From a virus, in IMG/VR virus record IMGVR_UViG_3300022872_000001, positions 124,001-188,000 of that record: a stretch of 64,000 nucleotides of DNA, one strand, 5' to 3'. Under the pieces are notes generated by a model. That model saw only the letters and a list, made by a program, of their open reading frames with translations. It made no database searches and was not told the origin of the DNA. The translations under genes and the position numbers were made by a program. This document shows, piece after piece, positions 1 through 8,826 of this stretch (positions are counted from its first letter, which is position 1; each line of letters opens with the position of its first letter).

Positions 1-286
1 CGACGCTCGCTACATCTGAAGTTAAAGTCGCTATGTAATCCTTAACTCCCAATGCAAACGCGGTCCTAACTGGAACAGTAGTAGCTGCCAGATTTATGGC
101 TAGTCCTGTACCTGCACTTAGCATATTGGCATAGCCTGAACTATTGGTAGCGCCTGTTTGCACAGCCTGGCGTGCTCCCAAAACCATACCTGTTGTTATA
201 CCGCCTACATTAAAAGACACGGAGTTCACACCGTTGGCTTGCAGACCTCCACCTCCTCCCGGATTCGATCCTACTAAAATGCTCAT
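1..286 (-). CDS. Tail fibre-like protein, paralogue 1 (partial, C-terminus outside window)
   Basis: Only the first 95 residues are inside the window. The ATG at 286-284 overlaps the TAA of the upstream gene by one base (TAATG), so the two are translationally coupled. The N-terminus has a Gly-rich stretch, then segments matching the two upstream neighbours (for example YANMLSAGTGLAINLAAT), so it is the third member of a tandem family. By analogy it should continue into a lectin-like middle domain and act in host recognition, but that part is not visible. A structural fibre or surface role is inferred from context only. Confidence 0.7.
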   Translation of the reverse strand, partial: MSILVGSNPGGGGGLQANGVNSVSFNVGGITTGMVLGARQAVQTGATNSSGYANMLSAGTGLAINLAATTVPVRTAFALGVKDYIATLTSDVASV

Positions 287-1836
287 TAGAAGCTCCTTCG
301 TGTTTTGATTCTAAAAAATCCTGAGGTGATAGCTGCGCTTGCAGTACTTACACCTACGTTGGTAGAGAATCCTAAACTAAATTGATTGCGAGATGCTGTA
401 GCTCCATAATATCCATAGCTGCTACCTGAAATCTGAGTAGGGACCCGTTCATTGGTTCCACTAACATCATCAGCAATTGTAGGATCAATTGTGTACTGCA
501 CTGTTCCTATATTATGTGTCTTGCTATATACTGTACTAGCTGCTACCGCAAATAATCCAGAGTCATACCTGCCATTTAAGGCGTAATTCACAACCGACGA
601 TATGCCTGTAACACCTGCCGTTGTTTCTCCCACATAAACACGGTTCTTTGCTGTAAAGGTTGGATTAGTTCCTGATACACCAGACGCGCTTGATACTTGG
701 TACATAGTCATCAATGGAATGCTAAACCAGTCACTGGCGTATCCCTGAGTAGCTACGTTAGGAGCTTGAGTTGGTACTGCGTAACCTACTCCGTTAGGAT
801 GTTGGCAATAAGGCAGATACTCAAACTTATCTATGTAACCTGTAAAGAATCCCGCAGGTGTTGTACCGCCCTGTGCACCAACACATAAGGACGTGATAGG
901 ACATATTACACTTGATGAGGTAGCTGAGGTTAATTGTGTGCCATTGACATAAAGACGATATACTCCTGCTACTGCATCGAATGTAAATTCAACAAAATAC
1001 CAAGTACCAACTACAGGAACCAAAGCCGCGGTAATCCCAGAAGCAATATCCCAGGACGTACCAGTACTGGACGCCCATGCTGAAAATGAATAAGTGCCAG
1101 CATTGTTGTAAACGCCAAATTCTACGCCGTACTTAGCATCATTGCATGCCCCAACTACAGTCGATAAAAATGTAGAAGCAGGAAGAACAGTTGGATTAAC
1201 CCATGCTCTTAAAGACCAACCAGTTTTACCTAGTGAGGTAAAACTGGTGCTCTTCAAATAATCACTGGAACCGTTTAAGGCATTGCTAGTTCCTCCACCA
1301 CCTAAAGCTCCAGTACCAAATTTAACCTGGTTAGTCTGGACTTTAGCTCCGCCTTGTGCTACCCATGTATTTCCAAAGTCATCTAGGAATGTAGTAGAAC
1401 CTGCCGAACCTCCAAATTGAAGGACAGATTGGCTGTTCTGCACATACAAGTATCCATACTGAGGTTGGGCTAGAGTGGAATTCCAGGTAACCGAGGTAGG
1501 GCTAACGTAATCTTGAGATATGAAAGACAAGGCACTAGCAGGCACACTAACCACGCTACTGGTATCGCTACTAAGAGTAGACACGTAATCTTGAACTCCA
1601 GCTGCGAATGCCGTCTTCATTGGGACCGTGGTGGCAGCAAGGTTGAGTGCCAATCCAGAACCTGATGAAAGCATGGAAGCATATCCACCTGTAGTAGAAC
1701 CTGATTGGACGGTTTGTCTAACACCTAACGTAAAACCACTCGTAATTCCTGAGGCATCAAATACTACTGCTGGCGTATCATTCACCTGCAGCGTTCCAGT
1801 TAACCCTGAGGAATCCGCTACTATTGTTGTAATCAT
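286..1836 (-). CDS. Tail fibre-like protein with LamG/concanavalin-like domain, paralogue 2
   Basis: 516 residues. Residues about 190-340 have the pattern of a LamG/concanavalin A-like jelly-roll: LGKTGWSLRAWVNP, then GTWYFVEFTFDAVAGVYRLY and VNGTQL. Such domains bind glycans on phage fibres and surface proteins. The N-terminal 130 and C-terminal 160 residues are also conserved with the upstream neighbour (for example VVNYALNGRYDSGLFAVAA and the final RRSF). The start overlaps the previous stop as TAATG, and its ribosome site lies inside the previous gene (AAGGAGT). Exact virion location is unknown: tail fibre, baseplate spike or capsid fibre are all possible. Confidence 0.72.
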   Translation of the reverse strand: MITTIVADSSGLTGTLQVNDTPAVVFDASGITSGFTLGVRQTVQSGSTTGGYASMLSSGSGLALNLAATTVPMKTAFAAGVQDYVSTLSSDTSSVVSVPASALSFISQDYVSPTSVTWNSTLAQPQYGYLYVQNSQSVLQFGGSAGSTTFLDDFGNTWVAQGGAKVQTNQVKFGTGALGGGGTSNALNGSSDYLKSTSFTSLGKTGWSLRAWVNPTVLPASTFLSTVVGACNDAKYGVEFGVYNNAGTYSFSAWASSTGTSWDIASGITAALVPVVGTWYFVEFTFDAVAGVYRLYVNGTQLTSATSSSVICPITSLCVGAQGGTTPAGFFTGYIDKFEYLPYCQHPNGVGYAVPTQAPNVATQGYASDWFSIPLMTMYQVSSASGVSGTNPTFTAKNRVYVGETTAGVTGISSVVNYALNGRYDSGLFAVAASTVYSKTHNIGTVQYTIDPTIADDVSGTNERVPTQISGSSYGYYGATASRNQFSLGFSTNVGVSTASAAITSGFFRIKTRRSF

Positions 1837-3341
1837 TAAAAACTCCTTCGGGTACGTACTCTATAAAATCCTGTAGTTGCGCTTGCATTAGCAGTTGAAA
1901 TACCTGGAGCGGTACTTCCTGAAATAACAGATACCTGGTTTCGTGTAGCTGTTCCTCCTGAATACCCATAACCTGTAAAACTATTTGAAGTAGCTACTCT
2001 CTCATTAGTTCCATTGATATCATCTGCAAAACTTATATCTACCGCGTATTGAGATGTTCCAATATTATGGGTTTTGCTATAGGTTATATTACCAGCAGCA
2101 ACTGCAAATAAGCCTGAATCGTATCTTCCATTCAAAGCATAATTCACGACCGAGGAAACTGAGGAGGTTCCTGTTACTGCCTCACCTACATACACTCTAT
2201 TCTTGGGAGTGAATACAGGATTTACACCTACACCTACCGAAGGTCCAGACACCTGATACATCTGCATGTTTGGTATCGAGAAGAAATCCGAAGCGTAACC
2301 AGACGTACCTGCCTTCGATAAGGCCGTTTGCGGTGTGAACGTCACTCCGTTCGGATGTTTGCAGTAAGGAAGGAATTCGAATCCCTGAATCGATCCTGCC
2401 CAGAATTGACCAAAGGCAGTGGTAGCCCCTATAGCAAGTGTCGTAATCGGGCAAAGAATACTCGCGCTGGTAATGGTCAAATTACTTTCGGCAACACCGT
2501 TAACATAGACAAAATATTTACCTGCTACGGCATCGTATGTTACCTCAAGATCATAAGCCGTACCATTAACAAATGTGGTATTACCTGCCACCCCATTAGC
2601 TATATCAAATGAAGTTCCTGTACTGGATAAAGCAAAAGAAATTTTACTAGAAACGAAGTTCACTACCAGACCGTAGTTTGCGGCATTGGCAAAATAAAAC
2701 AGACTGGAGGTTGTCGCAATGGAGGTCGGAATAAACTTGCAACGAACTGTCCAACTAGCCTTACCTAAACTGGTTATAGCTGTTGACTTCATATACGAAC
2801 TGGTACCGTTGAAGACACCCATATACGTTCCAGCTATAGCTGGTGAGGTATTGCTAAAGGTTACTGCATTGTTGGTCCAGGTATTACCAAAGTCATCCAA
2901 GTTGGTATTATTTAAATCCAGTTTAGCTTGAGCGGCTTGGTTGAAAGAATAACCATACTGAGGTTGAGCAAGAGTAGAATTCCACGCCACAGACGCCGAA
3001 CTCACCCAGTCCTGAGATACGAAGGATAGATTCGAGGCCGGTAGCGTCACCACACCTGCGGTATCGGCTGTCAGTGTAGCTATGAAGTCTTGGACACCTG
3101 CAGCAAATGTGGTGCGCATATTAACAGAAGTAGCCGCCAAATTCACAGCTAATCCTGTTCCTGCACTTAACATGCCTGAGTAGCCAGCAGAAGTTATGGC
3201 TCCATATTGGACTGTATTTCTGGTATTGGTTAGACTATACCCACTTGTAATTCCATTGGCGTCGAATACTAAGGAATCGACACCTCCGACTTGTAACGAG
3301 CCACTTAAGCCTGTGGCATTAGAAACTAGTGCTACAGTCAT
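1836..3341 (-). CDS. Tail fibre-like protein with LamG/concanavalin-like domain, paralogue 3
   Basis: 501 residues, aligning end to end with the 286-1836 product: the same N-terminal module, a middle domain with LGKASWTVRCKFIP and YDAVAGKYFVYVNG, and the same C-terminal module ending RTRRSF. It is first in transcription order of the tandem trio. It starts 9 bases after the repeat fibre gene (3351-5006). Divergence is concentrated in the middle domain, as expected if the trio presents different receptor-binding surfaces. The lectin role comes from the family pattern; no ligand can be read from the sequence. Confidence 0.72.
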   Translation of the reverse strand: MTVALVSNATGLSGSLQVGGVDSLVFDANGITSGYSLTNTRNTVQYGAITSAGYSGMLSAGTGLAVNLAATSVNMRTTFAAGVQDFIATLTADTAGVVTLPASNLSFVSQDWVSSASVAWNSTLAQPQYGYSFNQAAQAKLDLNNTNLDDFGNTWTNNAVTFSNTSPAIAGTYMGVFNGTSSYMKSTAITSLGKASWTVRCKFIPTSIATTSSLFYFANAANYGLVVNFVSSKISFALSSTGTSFDIANGVAGNTTFVNGTAYDLEVTYDAVAGKYFVYVNGVAESNLTITSASILCPITTLAIGATTAFGQFWAGSIQGFEFLPYCKHPNGVTFTPQTALSKAGTSGYASDFFSIPNMQMYQVSGPSVGVGVNPVFTPKNRVYVGEAVTGTSSVSSVVNYALNGRYDSGLFAVAAGNITYSKTHNIGTSQYAVDISFADDINGTNERVATSNSFTGYGYSGGTATRNQVSVISGSTAPGISTANASATTGFYRVRTRRSF

Positions 3342-3350
3342 AATTTTTCC

Positions 3351-5006
3351 TTAGACGATTACCCAACGCGAACCTGTAGGTATAGTAACGGTTATTCCAT
3401 TTGCTACCGCAATAGGTCCAGCCGATACCGCGTTTTTATTAGTTGTTATGGCGTAGCTTATGCTCACGGTTTCTGCATTCTCGTAGAACACGTCACTGCC
3501 TGTCCCACCACTGGCTCCACCTGTACCTGAAGGAGTTACCCATGCAAGAGATGTACCATTCCAAGTCAACGCTGTACCAGCAGTAGTTGGTGCGGTAACA
3601 AAACCGGTAACACCCGTTCCTGTTTGGTAGTTCACCTGATTAGCTGCACCACCTGCGACCGCAGTAGCTAATGCCGCAGTTCCTCCAATACTCAAACTAG
3701 CGGCTGTGCCGGTCGCATTGGTTAATACAACGGCAGACGGCGTACCTAGATTAGGTGTGGTCAAACTTGGTGATGTATTAAGAACAACAGAACCTGTACC
3801 TGTTGACGTAGTTGTTCCTGTACCACCATTGGCTACAGCTAGAGTGCCCCCAAGGGTTATGGTACCTGATCCAGTAATAGGACCGCCTGTGGTAGTTAAA
3901 CCTGTAGTACCTCCGGACACTGCAACCGAGGTAACGCTACCTGTACCTTCCGCAACCCATGCAAATGCTGAACCACTCCAAGACAACAACGTATTTGCTG
4001 TACCCGGTGCAGGAACAAAACCTGTTACACCTGCACCCGTTTGGTAATTGATTTGATTTGCGGTTCCACCAGCCACGGATGTAGCTAAAGCGGCTGTTCC
4101 TCCAATACTCAAGCTACCTGCGGTACCTGTTAAACCTGTACCTGCCCCTGTGAAACTTCCACCAGTTATCAAACCAGAAGCAGCAGCAGTGGTAAGTGAA
4201 ACTAAGGAAGTAATGTCTGAGTTAGCACCGGATGCTGCCGCACCCAGGCTAGTACGCGCACCTGCCGAAGTTGTTGCATTCGTACCCCCATTAGCCAATG
4301 GTAAAACGCCAGTCACACCTGTGGTGAGCGGTAAACCTGTGGCATTGGTAAGTGTAGCTGCGGAAGGAACACCTAGATTCGGAGTGGTTAAAGATGGGGA
4401 GGTACTGAGCACCACAGAACCTGTACCTGTAGATGTCGTAGTACCTGTACCACCATTAGCAACTGCCAGCGTACCGCTAAGCGTAATAGTTCCTGCACCT
4501 GTGATAGGTCCACCTGATGTGGTCAAACCTGTGGTACCCCCAGATACAGCAACGGAAGTTACGGTACCTGAACCTGAAGGAGATGTCCAAACAAAGGCTG
4601 TACCATTCCATGTAAGTATTGTATTGGAAGAACTTGGTGCAGCTATGAAACCTGTAGTACCTGAACCTGTTTGGTAATTTATCTCGTTGGCAGCACCTCC
4701 AGCAATAGCTGCTGCTGTGCCTCCTACATTCAAGCTACCTGCAGTACCTGTCAAGCCCGTTCCGGCACCCGTAAAACTGCCAGCAGTAATAGTGCCAGAC
4801 GCAGTTGCGGATACCAAAGAAGCCAATGATGTGATGTCGGTATTGGCACCAGGTTTGGCACCTATCTGTTTAACCGATCCACTATGATCTTTGGAAAACA
4901 GAATTTGATCAGCTAAGTTGACTGCCAATTGACCTTCTGCCAGCTGACCTGCTGTAGGCACAGTCCCCGAGGTATTTGATCTTAAGTTCTGTATGATGTT
5001 AGCCAT
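3351..5006 (-). CDS. Repetitive tail fibre protein (Gly/Thr/Ser-rich repeats)
   Basis: 551 residues. The first 50 residues resemble the N-terminal attachment segment common in phage fibres (AEGQLAVNLADQILFSK). The rest is built of long near-identical units containing VTSVAVSGGTTGLTT, GPITG.GTITL.GTLAVANGG, TGTTTSTGTGSVVL and INYQTG.G.TGF. These repeats suit an extended trimeric beta-rich shaft. The last 60 residues are non-repetitive. An AGGA ribosome site lies 6 bases before the ATG. It sits between the lectin-like paralogues and a small tail protein, so it probably belongs to the same fibre assembly. Confidence 0.75.
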   Translation of the reverse strand: MANIIQNLRSNTSGTVPTAGQLAEGQLAVNLADQILFSKDHSGSVKQIGAKPGANTDITSLASLVSATASGTITAGSFTGAGTGLTGTAGSLNVGGTAAAIAGGAANEINYQTGSGTTGFIAAPSSSNTILTWNGTAFVWTSPSGSGTVTSVAVSGGTTGLTTSGGPITGAGTITLSGTLAVANGGTGTTTSTGTGSVVLSTSPSLTTPNLGVPSAATLTNATGLPLTTGVTGVLPLANGGTNATTSAGARTSLGAAASGANSDITSLVSLTTAAASGLITGGSFTGAGTGLTGTAGSLSIGGTAALATSVAGGTANQINYQTGAGVTGFVPAPGTANTLLSWSGSAFAWVAEGTGSVTSVAVSGGTTGLTTTGGPITGSGTITLGGTLAVANGGTGTTTSTGTGSVVLNTSPSLTTPNLGTPSAVVLTNATGTAASLSIGGTAALATAVAGGAANQVNYQTGTGVTGFVTAPTTAGTALTWNGTSLAWVTPSGTGGASGGTGSDVFYENAETVSISYAITTNKNAVSAGPIAVANGITVTIPTGSRWVIV

Positions 5007-5046
5007 GTAAAATCCTATTGGTTATTTATTCTCACAATTCTTTAAA

Positions 5047-5556
5047 CTACGAGTAGGTACCTGAATCCAATTCAAGATCCTGAACGTCAAACTGGATGTT
5101 GCCTGCCGTGGTAGTTACTCCAATACCGTTACCACCTGTCAATGCCACGACTCCAGTTTGTGCATTTAAGGCTGAAACTCCTGCCCCAGGAGAACTAGAA
5201 ATAATTTGTACTCCATAAACAGCAGTACCTACCGTCAAGACAGAACCTGACTGTAATACACCGTTCTTAAAAACGATATTATCAGATGGTAGAGTTACAG
5301 GAGTAATTACACCGTAGTACACAGCCAAGTCGTATCCCCGTATGATCGCTCGGGATACCTCAATCTCAGGTAAGGCAAACCGCCAACTATTTCCGTCATA
5401 TACATACAGGCCGGGAGAACGTGCTCCCTCTGTTTGGGATAATATTACTGCCTCACTTGCTGACGCACTAAGAACAGATAAGGACGTAACAGCAGGAGCA
5501 TTAAAGGGACCTGAAAAACCATTTTGATAAATGGTTAACGGAAAGGAGAATGACAT
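5047..5556 (-). CDS. Small putative tail or fibre protein
   Basis: 169 residues, no recognised family. The first 60 residues include a segment that resembles modules on fibre proteins (SPGLYVYDGNSWRFA). The C-terminus, VVALTGGNGIGVTT, matches the VVxLT motif found at fibre repeat boundaries, also present in the S74 fibre at 9232-12033. The start has AAGGAATAGCC before the ATG, and the ATG lies just after the endolysin stop. The position between endolysin and fibres suggests a fibre or attachment role, but function is unknown. Confidence 0.55.
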   Translation of the reverse strand: MSFSFPLTIYQNGFSGPFNAPAVTSLSVLSASASEAVILSQTEGARSPGLYVYDGNSWRFALPEIEVSRAIIRGYDLAVYYGVITPVTLPSDNIVFKNGVLQSGSVLTVGTAVYGVQIISSSPGAGVSALNAQTGVVALTGGNGIGVTTTAGNIQFDVQDLELDSGTYS

Positions 5557-5558
5557 GG

Positions 5559-6209
5559 CTATTCCTTGAATATATTTTGGGCTTTATGCAGTACCTCAAG
5601 ACGTTCAGGTACTGTAGAGGGAGAACCATTTATAGTAGTAGTCATCGCAGTGAATTGGTCTGCATCAGCAACCGCATTGAAGTGATGCGTATTCCAGAAC
5701 CAACCTGCCGTTAACCAACGAGTTTCAAAATCTGTACCAACTAAGGCAGGATTTGTGTAAAGAAGGTAATCCGAAAATAATGCCTGAGATGCCGCCTTAT
5801 AATTATCTGCGAAGGTAAGATTGAAAGCGCCTTGACCGCGATATTTCCAACCATCCCCCGAGGCTACATTTCCATTACCATAGCGATTGGCATATATCAT
5901 GTTGGCAAGCTTCTCTGGATTATTGATGTAATCAGGAGCGTAGGCTTTTTCGGTATTGCTCTGATCCATGGTGAAGTGGGTAGGCCAAACTTCAGGTAAA
6001 CGTTCCGCCGTTCTGTAGTTCAGGTTCTCTTCCCATTTTGTGTAACCTTCTGTCTCGAAATATGATTGAGACATGAAGTAACATAACCGACGCACGTTAG
6101 TTATGTCGAATCGAATCAACATCGGATTCAGTGTTGCTACCGCTGAATCCAAGCTTGTTGTCGGGATCGCGGAAGCAAATTGTTTTAGCTGTTGAGCTGT
6201 CACTACCAT
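5559..6209 (-). CDS. Endolysin, GH19 chitinase/lysozyme-like
   Basis: 216 residues, single catalytic domain. It cleaves peptidoglycan glycan strands at the end of infection. The glycoside hydrolase 19 pattern is visible: SYFETEGYTKWEENLNY with candidate catalytic acids E52 and E61, followed by GDGWKYRGQGAFNLTFADNY, the family's substrate-cleft segment (usually RGxGxIQLTxxxNY). There is no signal peptide and no wall-binding domain, so export depends on the holin. The start has AGGAGTTCCAG-ATG. It lies inside the 3' end of the upstream gene (113-base overlap in another frame), which is unusual. Confidence 0.85.
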   Translation of the reverse strand: MVVTAQQLKQFASAIPTTSLDSAVATLNPMLIRFDITNVRRLCYFMSQSYFETEGYTKWEENLNYRTAERLPEVWPTHFTMDQSNTEKAYAPDYINNPEKLANMIYANRYGNGNVASGDGWKYRGQGAFNLTFADNYKAASQALFSDYLLYTNPALVGTDFETRWLTAGWFWNTHHFNAVADADQFTAMTTTINGSPSTVPERLEVLHKAQNIFKE

Positions 6210-6624
6210 CTGGAACTCCTATTACGGATAAGGTTGCTAACGTAAATCGTTGACTTGAGGATTTGATTGGATTCACTTCATAATTGACATTAACAACCAC
6301 GTTATAATTCCCAACCGGAAGGTTGTGATAGGTCAAAACAGAATAGGTATCCTGATGACGTTTTAAAAACAAAGCAGGCGTTACCATTATCAATTGACCA
6401 TCTGTATCTATGGTCGTTGAATATACATAAAACGCCTCGTTAGTAATCTTACTTAATTGAGGAACGCGGATTACAGATGATTGACCGTAGGTTTGCGTTA
6501 CCACGGCTATAGGCTGAATGCCTTCTAAGCTAGTTGGAGATTCCTGAGCCCAATATAACGCCAACATAACAGATGACGCGGATAAGGTGGCTCCCAGTCC
6601 TAGCAGGATCTTCCCTAAGTGCAT
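6097..6624 (-). CDS. Membrane-anchored beta-sandwich protein in the lysis cassette (paralogue A)
   Basis: 175 residues. One N-terminal hydrophobic segment (about residues 5-25) is followed by an exported domain. Residues about 95-140 (LPVGNYNVVVNVNYEVNPIK) align with the next gene upstream (IIPGEYSLVAYVRYLGNPIQ), so the two are paralogues with an Ig-like pattern. The homology ends near residue 138. The remaining 37 residues are hydrophilic and lie exactly where this gene overlaps the endolysin. By position it could serve as a spanin or other lysis accessory, but no spanin features (lipobox, coiled coil) are seen. Confidence 0.6.
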   Translation of the reverse strand: MHLGKILLGLGATLSASSVMLALYWAQESPTSLEGIQPIAVVTQTYGQSSVIRVPQLSKITNEAFYVYSTTIDTDGQLIMVTPALFLKRHQDTYSVLTYHNLPVGNYNVVVNVNYEVNPIKSSSQRFTLATLSVIGVPDGSDSSTAKTICFRDPDNKLGFSGSNTESDVDSIRHN

Positions 6625-6632
6625 GAAATCTC

Positions 6633-7133
6633 CTAATTAGTTTTTGTCCCTACGCTTATATGAGCTAAATCGAATTGAACCGAATTTGTCTGAATTGGAT
6701 TCCCAAGGTACCTAACGTAAGCTACCAAAGAATATTCTCCTGGAATAATCGTGTCCGGTAATTTGACATTTACCGTATCTAGTTTCAGGTCGTCCTTGTC
6801 CACAACGGTCTGAGGATATCGGTAGGCGAGATTACCTGCCATGTCCATCAATTGTAAATTGTAAATTACCTTGGGTCCGGAAACCCGCATACTAATCTTT
6901 GGTTCAAGCTTGGTAGAAGAGCCTTGCTCCAGATTTACCCAACTAGTATGTGGGGCAGACACTCTAACATTGGACGCTGGCTGGACAGACCAAGCTATAG
7001 TGGATATTACCAACGTAGGAACTGCAACTAAGGAACACACTGCAAAAATTGAATCAACAGTAGCCTTGTATTTAAGGTACACGGCACTTTGTAGTGCGAT
7101 CTTTATTTTCGCAGGTAAGAGGATATTAAACAT
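6633..7133 (-). CDS. Membrane-anchored beta-sandwich protein in the lysis cassette (paralogue B)
   Basis: 166 residues. It has a cytoplasmic N-terminus of about 27 residues and one membrane segment (about residues 28-50, containing AVCSLVAVPTLVISTIAW), then a soluble domain with alternating beta strands ending LAHISVGTKTN. It resembles paralogue A in layout and in its last 45 residues. It lies between holin and endolysin with almost no spacing, so it is co-expressed with lysis genes. Role unknown; a replacement for the inner-membrane spanin is one possibility, inferred from location only. Confidence 0.6.
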   Translation of the reverse strand: MFNILLPAKIKIALQSAVYLKYKATVDSIFAVCSLVAVPTLVISTIAWSVQPASNVRVSAPHTSWVNLEQGSSTKLEPKISMRVSGPKVIYNLQLMDMAGNLAYRYPQTVVDKDDLKLDTVNVKLPDTIIPGEYSLVAYVRYLGNPIQTNSVQFDLAHISVGTKTN

Positions 7134-7134
7134 A

Positions 7135-7518
7135 TTAGTGCTCCGGGTTTTCAGACATAGTAGATTTTTCGACTATTGGCTGTACCGCTGGAAGCGAGGT
7201 AGGCTCCTGTGGTACTGCTGGCTGTTGTAATCCCGGAAACTTGGTTCGCAAGAAATTCTCGAACTCCACCCAGGCCCGATTACCCATTAATCCCGATACT
7301 GCAATTATGAACGGTAGTAATGTGGAATCGATGTTACCCCATTTGCAAATCCAGAAGGTCATCACACCAGTAAAACCTGAGGTGATAATTTCTATTAATG
7401 CTCTACCTATAACAAATTTCTGCATACTATTCAGGTACTTAACAAGACCTGCACAGGCTGCTACGGCTATTACCCACACGTAGGTAACTAGTGGATAGCC
7501 AAAGGCCTCTTTTTCCAT
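7135..7518 (-). CDS. LydA-type holin
   Basis: 127 residues with three hydrophobic segments (about 10-28, 42-60, 66-82) and a hydrophilic C-tail. The sequence follows the phage P1 LydA holin family closely: YPLVTYVWVIAVAACAGLVK, ITSGFTGVMTFWICKWGNID and the GLMGNRAW signature. Holins form the timed lesion in the inner membrane that releases the endolysin. It is the first gene of the minus-strand lysis cassette, downstream of the divergent spacer 7519-7630. Confidence 0.82.
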   Translation of the reverse strand: MEKEAFGYPLVTYVWVIAVAACAGLVKYLNSMQKFVIGRALIEIITSGFTGVMTFWICKWGNIDSTLLPFIIAVSGLMGNRAWVEFENFLRTKFPGLQQPAVPQEPTSLPAVQPIVEKSTMSENPEH

Positions 7519-7630
7519 TAACAGGACTCCTATAAGTTTTGTACCGCTTATTCATAAGCTCTGCACTTGTATAAAATTTGATAGTAAGCTATTGCGTACT
7601 TAGTAAATAAGGTGTGAAAAGGAGCTTTAT
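7519..7630. promoter_or_regulatory. Divergent spacer with candidate promoters in both directions
   Basis: 112 bases between the minus-strand lysis cassette and the plus-strand exonuclease pair. Plus strand: AGTAAATAA at 7602-7610, 20 bases before the ATG and shared with other plus-strand genes; a TTGATA at 7578-7583 lies 17 bases before TAGTAA. Minus strand: AATTTTATA at 7571-7579, resembling sequences before several late genes. Promoter activity is inferred. Confidence 0.45.
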
Positions 7631-7963
7631 ATGAATAACAAACCACCAACCTGCATCATTTTTCATGGTGTAGCTATGTCGGATAAGGCGAATCTTGTGT
7701 CGGCTGATCCAAGAGGTTTAGCTCTATACGTGGATATGTGTGCACGGAATAATTTGTCAATACCTGTAACTGCCGATAAATTCAAATTCAATGTGGAAAC
7801 CGAGGTCAATGAAGCCTTTAAATCGGTTAAACATAAATACAAAATCCTTCTGCACGATTGCCAACAAGATGAGGAACTTATATCCTTTGAGGACTATTTG
7901 ATTCACATGCATCTGATAGTGGATGTCGAACAAAATGATTATTACTCTTTCAGGATTAACTAA
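7631..7963 (+). CDS. Hypothetical protein
   Basis: 110 residues, no recognised family. It is acidic in its second half (HDCQQDEELISFEDYLIHMH) with no membrane segment. An AAGGAG ribosome site is correctly spaced from the ATG. The stop overlaps the start of the exonuclease gene (TAATG), so the two are translated together. Function unknown; the coupling suggests a replication-related role. Confidence 0.6.
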   Translation: MNNKPPTCIIFHGVAMSDKANLVSADPRGLALYVDMCARNNLSIPVTADKFKFNVETEVNEAFKSVKHKYKILLHDCQQDEELISFEDYLIHMHLIVDVEQNDYYSFRIN

Positions 7964-8826
7964 TGCGTAAAACGTTGCTGTTTGTGGATGGGAATTTTTA
8001 CATGAACCGAGCCTGGCACGTTATTCATACCGAAAATTCCATTGGGCGCGCACTAGGCGCCCTGATGACCTCAATGATATGCCGCGATGCCATAACGGTA
8101 AAAGCAACTCATGTTATCGTAGGTTTCGATGGTATGAGTTTTCGATACGACATTTATGATGATTACAAACACTCCAGAAAGAAAAAGACAAAGGGTAAAT
8201 CCAAGTCGGATGAAACCACTAAGGAGATTTATACCTACATGAAAGATGTCCAGATGTACATAGGTGATGCAGGAATTCCTTTCGTGCATCCTCCCAAGCA
8301 TGAGGCAGATGATGTCGGTGCAGTCTGTGCTGCTATGGGATCAAAAGACCTGCGAGTGGTTATAGCCACTAAGGATAAGGATTCAATTCAACTCCTTAAT
8401 CCTAATGTGGTTATGTATAATTCAAACATCAAGTATCCTAAAAACCCGTATACGCTGGCTGATATCGCCATTAGTAAGTACGGAGTCGAGTCTCACCAAA
8501 TGGTAGATTACCAAACGCTGGTGGGAGATAAGGGAGATGATGTTCCAACCTTGTTAGGTCCTGCCAAGGTCAAAAAGATATTAGCCAAATATGGATCAAT
8601 CCGAAACTGGTATAAGAAGGGACCGCGCGGCGGCAAGAGATGGCTGACGGAACACAGTGAGGAGATTTTACGGAATCGTAAATTGGTACAACTCATCGAT
8701 GACTGCATTGAGATTGATATAAACGATCTAAAAGTACCAAGGCTGACGAAGAAGGTTCAATCCTTCCCGTCAGCTTGGCACGATTACCAATCCTTTCTGT
8801 ATCCCAAAAGCCGAGGTCTCTTTTAA
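7963..8826 (+). CDS. 5'-3' exonuclease / flap endonuclease (T4 RNase H, T5 D15-like)
   Basis: 287 residues. FEN-family nucleases remove RNA primers and 5' flaps with two metal ions. Visible motifs: LLFVDGNFYMNRAWH (first metal acid D9), a basic helical-arch region near residues 66-85, HEADDVGAV (paired metal acids), VIATKDKDS, and GDKGDDVPTLLGPAKVKKIL (metal acids plus helix-hairpin-helix). Size fits the phage family. It converges on the minus-strand gene at 8823 with overlapping stops and no terminator between them. Confidence 0.88.
   Translation: MRKTLLFVDGNFYMNRAWHVIHTENSIGRALGALMTSMICRDAITVKATHVIVGFDGMSFRYDIYDDYKHSRKKKTKGKSKSDETTKEIYTYMKDVQMYIGDAGIPFVHPPKHEADDVGAVCAAMGSKDLRVVIATKDKDSIQLLNPNVVMYNSNIKYPKNPYTLADIAISKYGVESHQMVDYQTLVGDKGDDVPTLLGPAKVKKILAKYGSIRNWYKKGPRGGKRWLTEHSEEILRNRKLVQLIDDCIEIDINDLKVPRLTKKVQSFPSAWHDYQSFLYPKSRGLF

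Noticed and set aside
3706-4887. Several plus-strand frames rich in Pro/Val
   Set aside because: They mirror the Gly/Thr repeats of the fibre protein on the other strand.
3351-5006. Regularly spaced DNA repeats that could suggest a CRISPR array
   Set aside because: The repeats are in-frame protein repeats of a fibre gene, with spacing and degeneracy unlike CRISPR.
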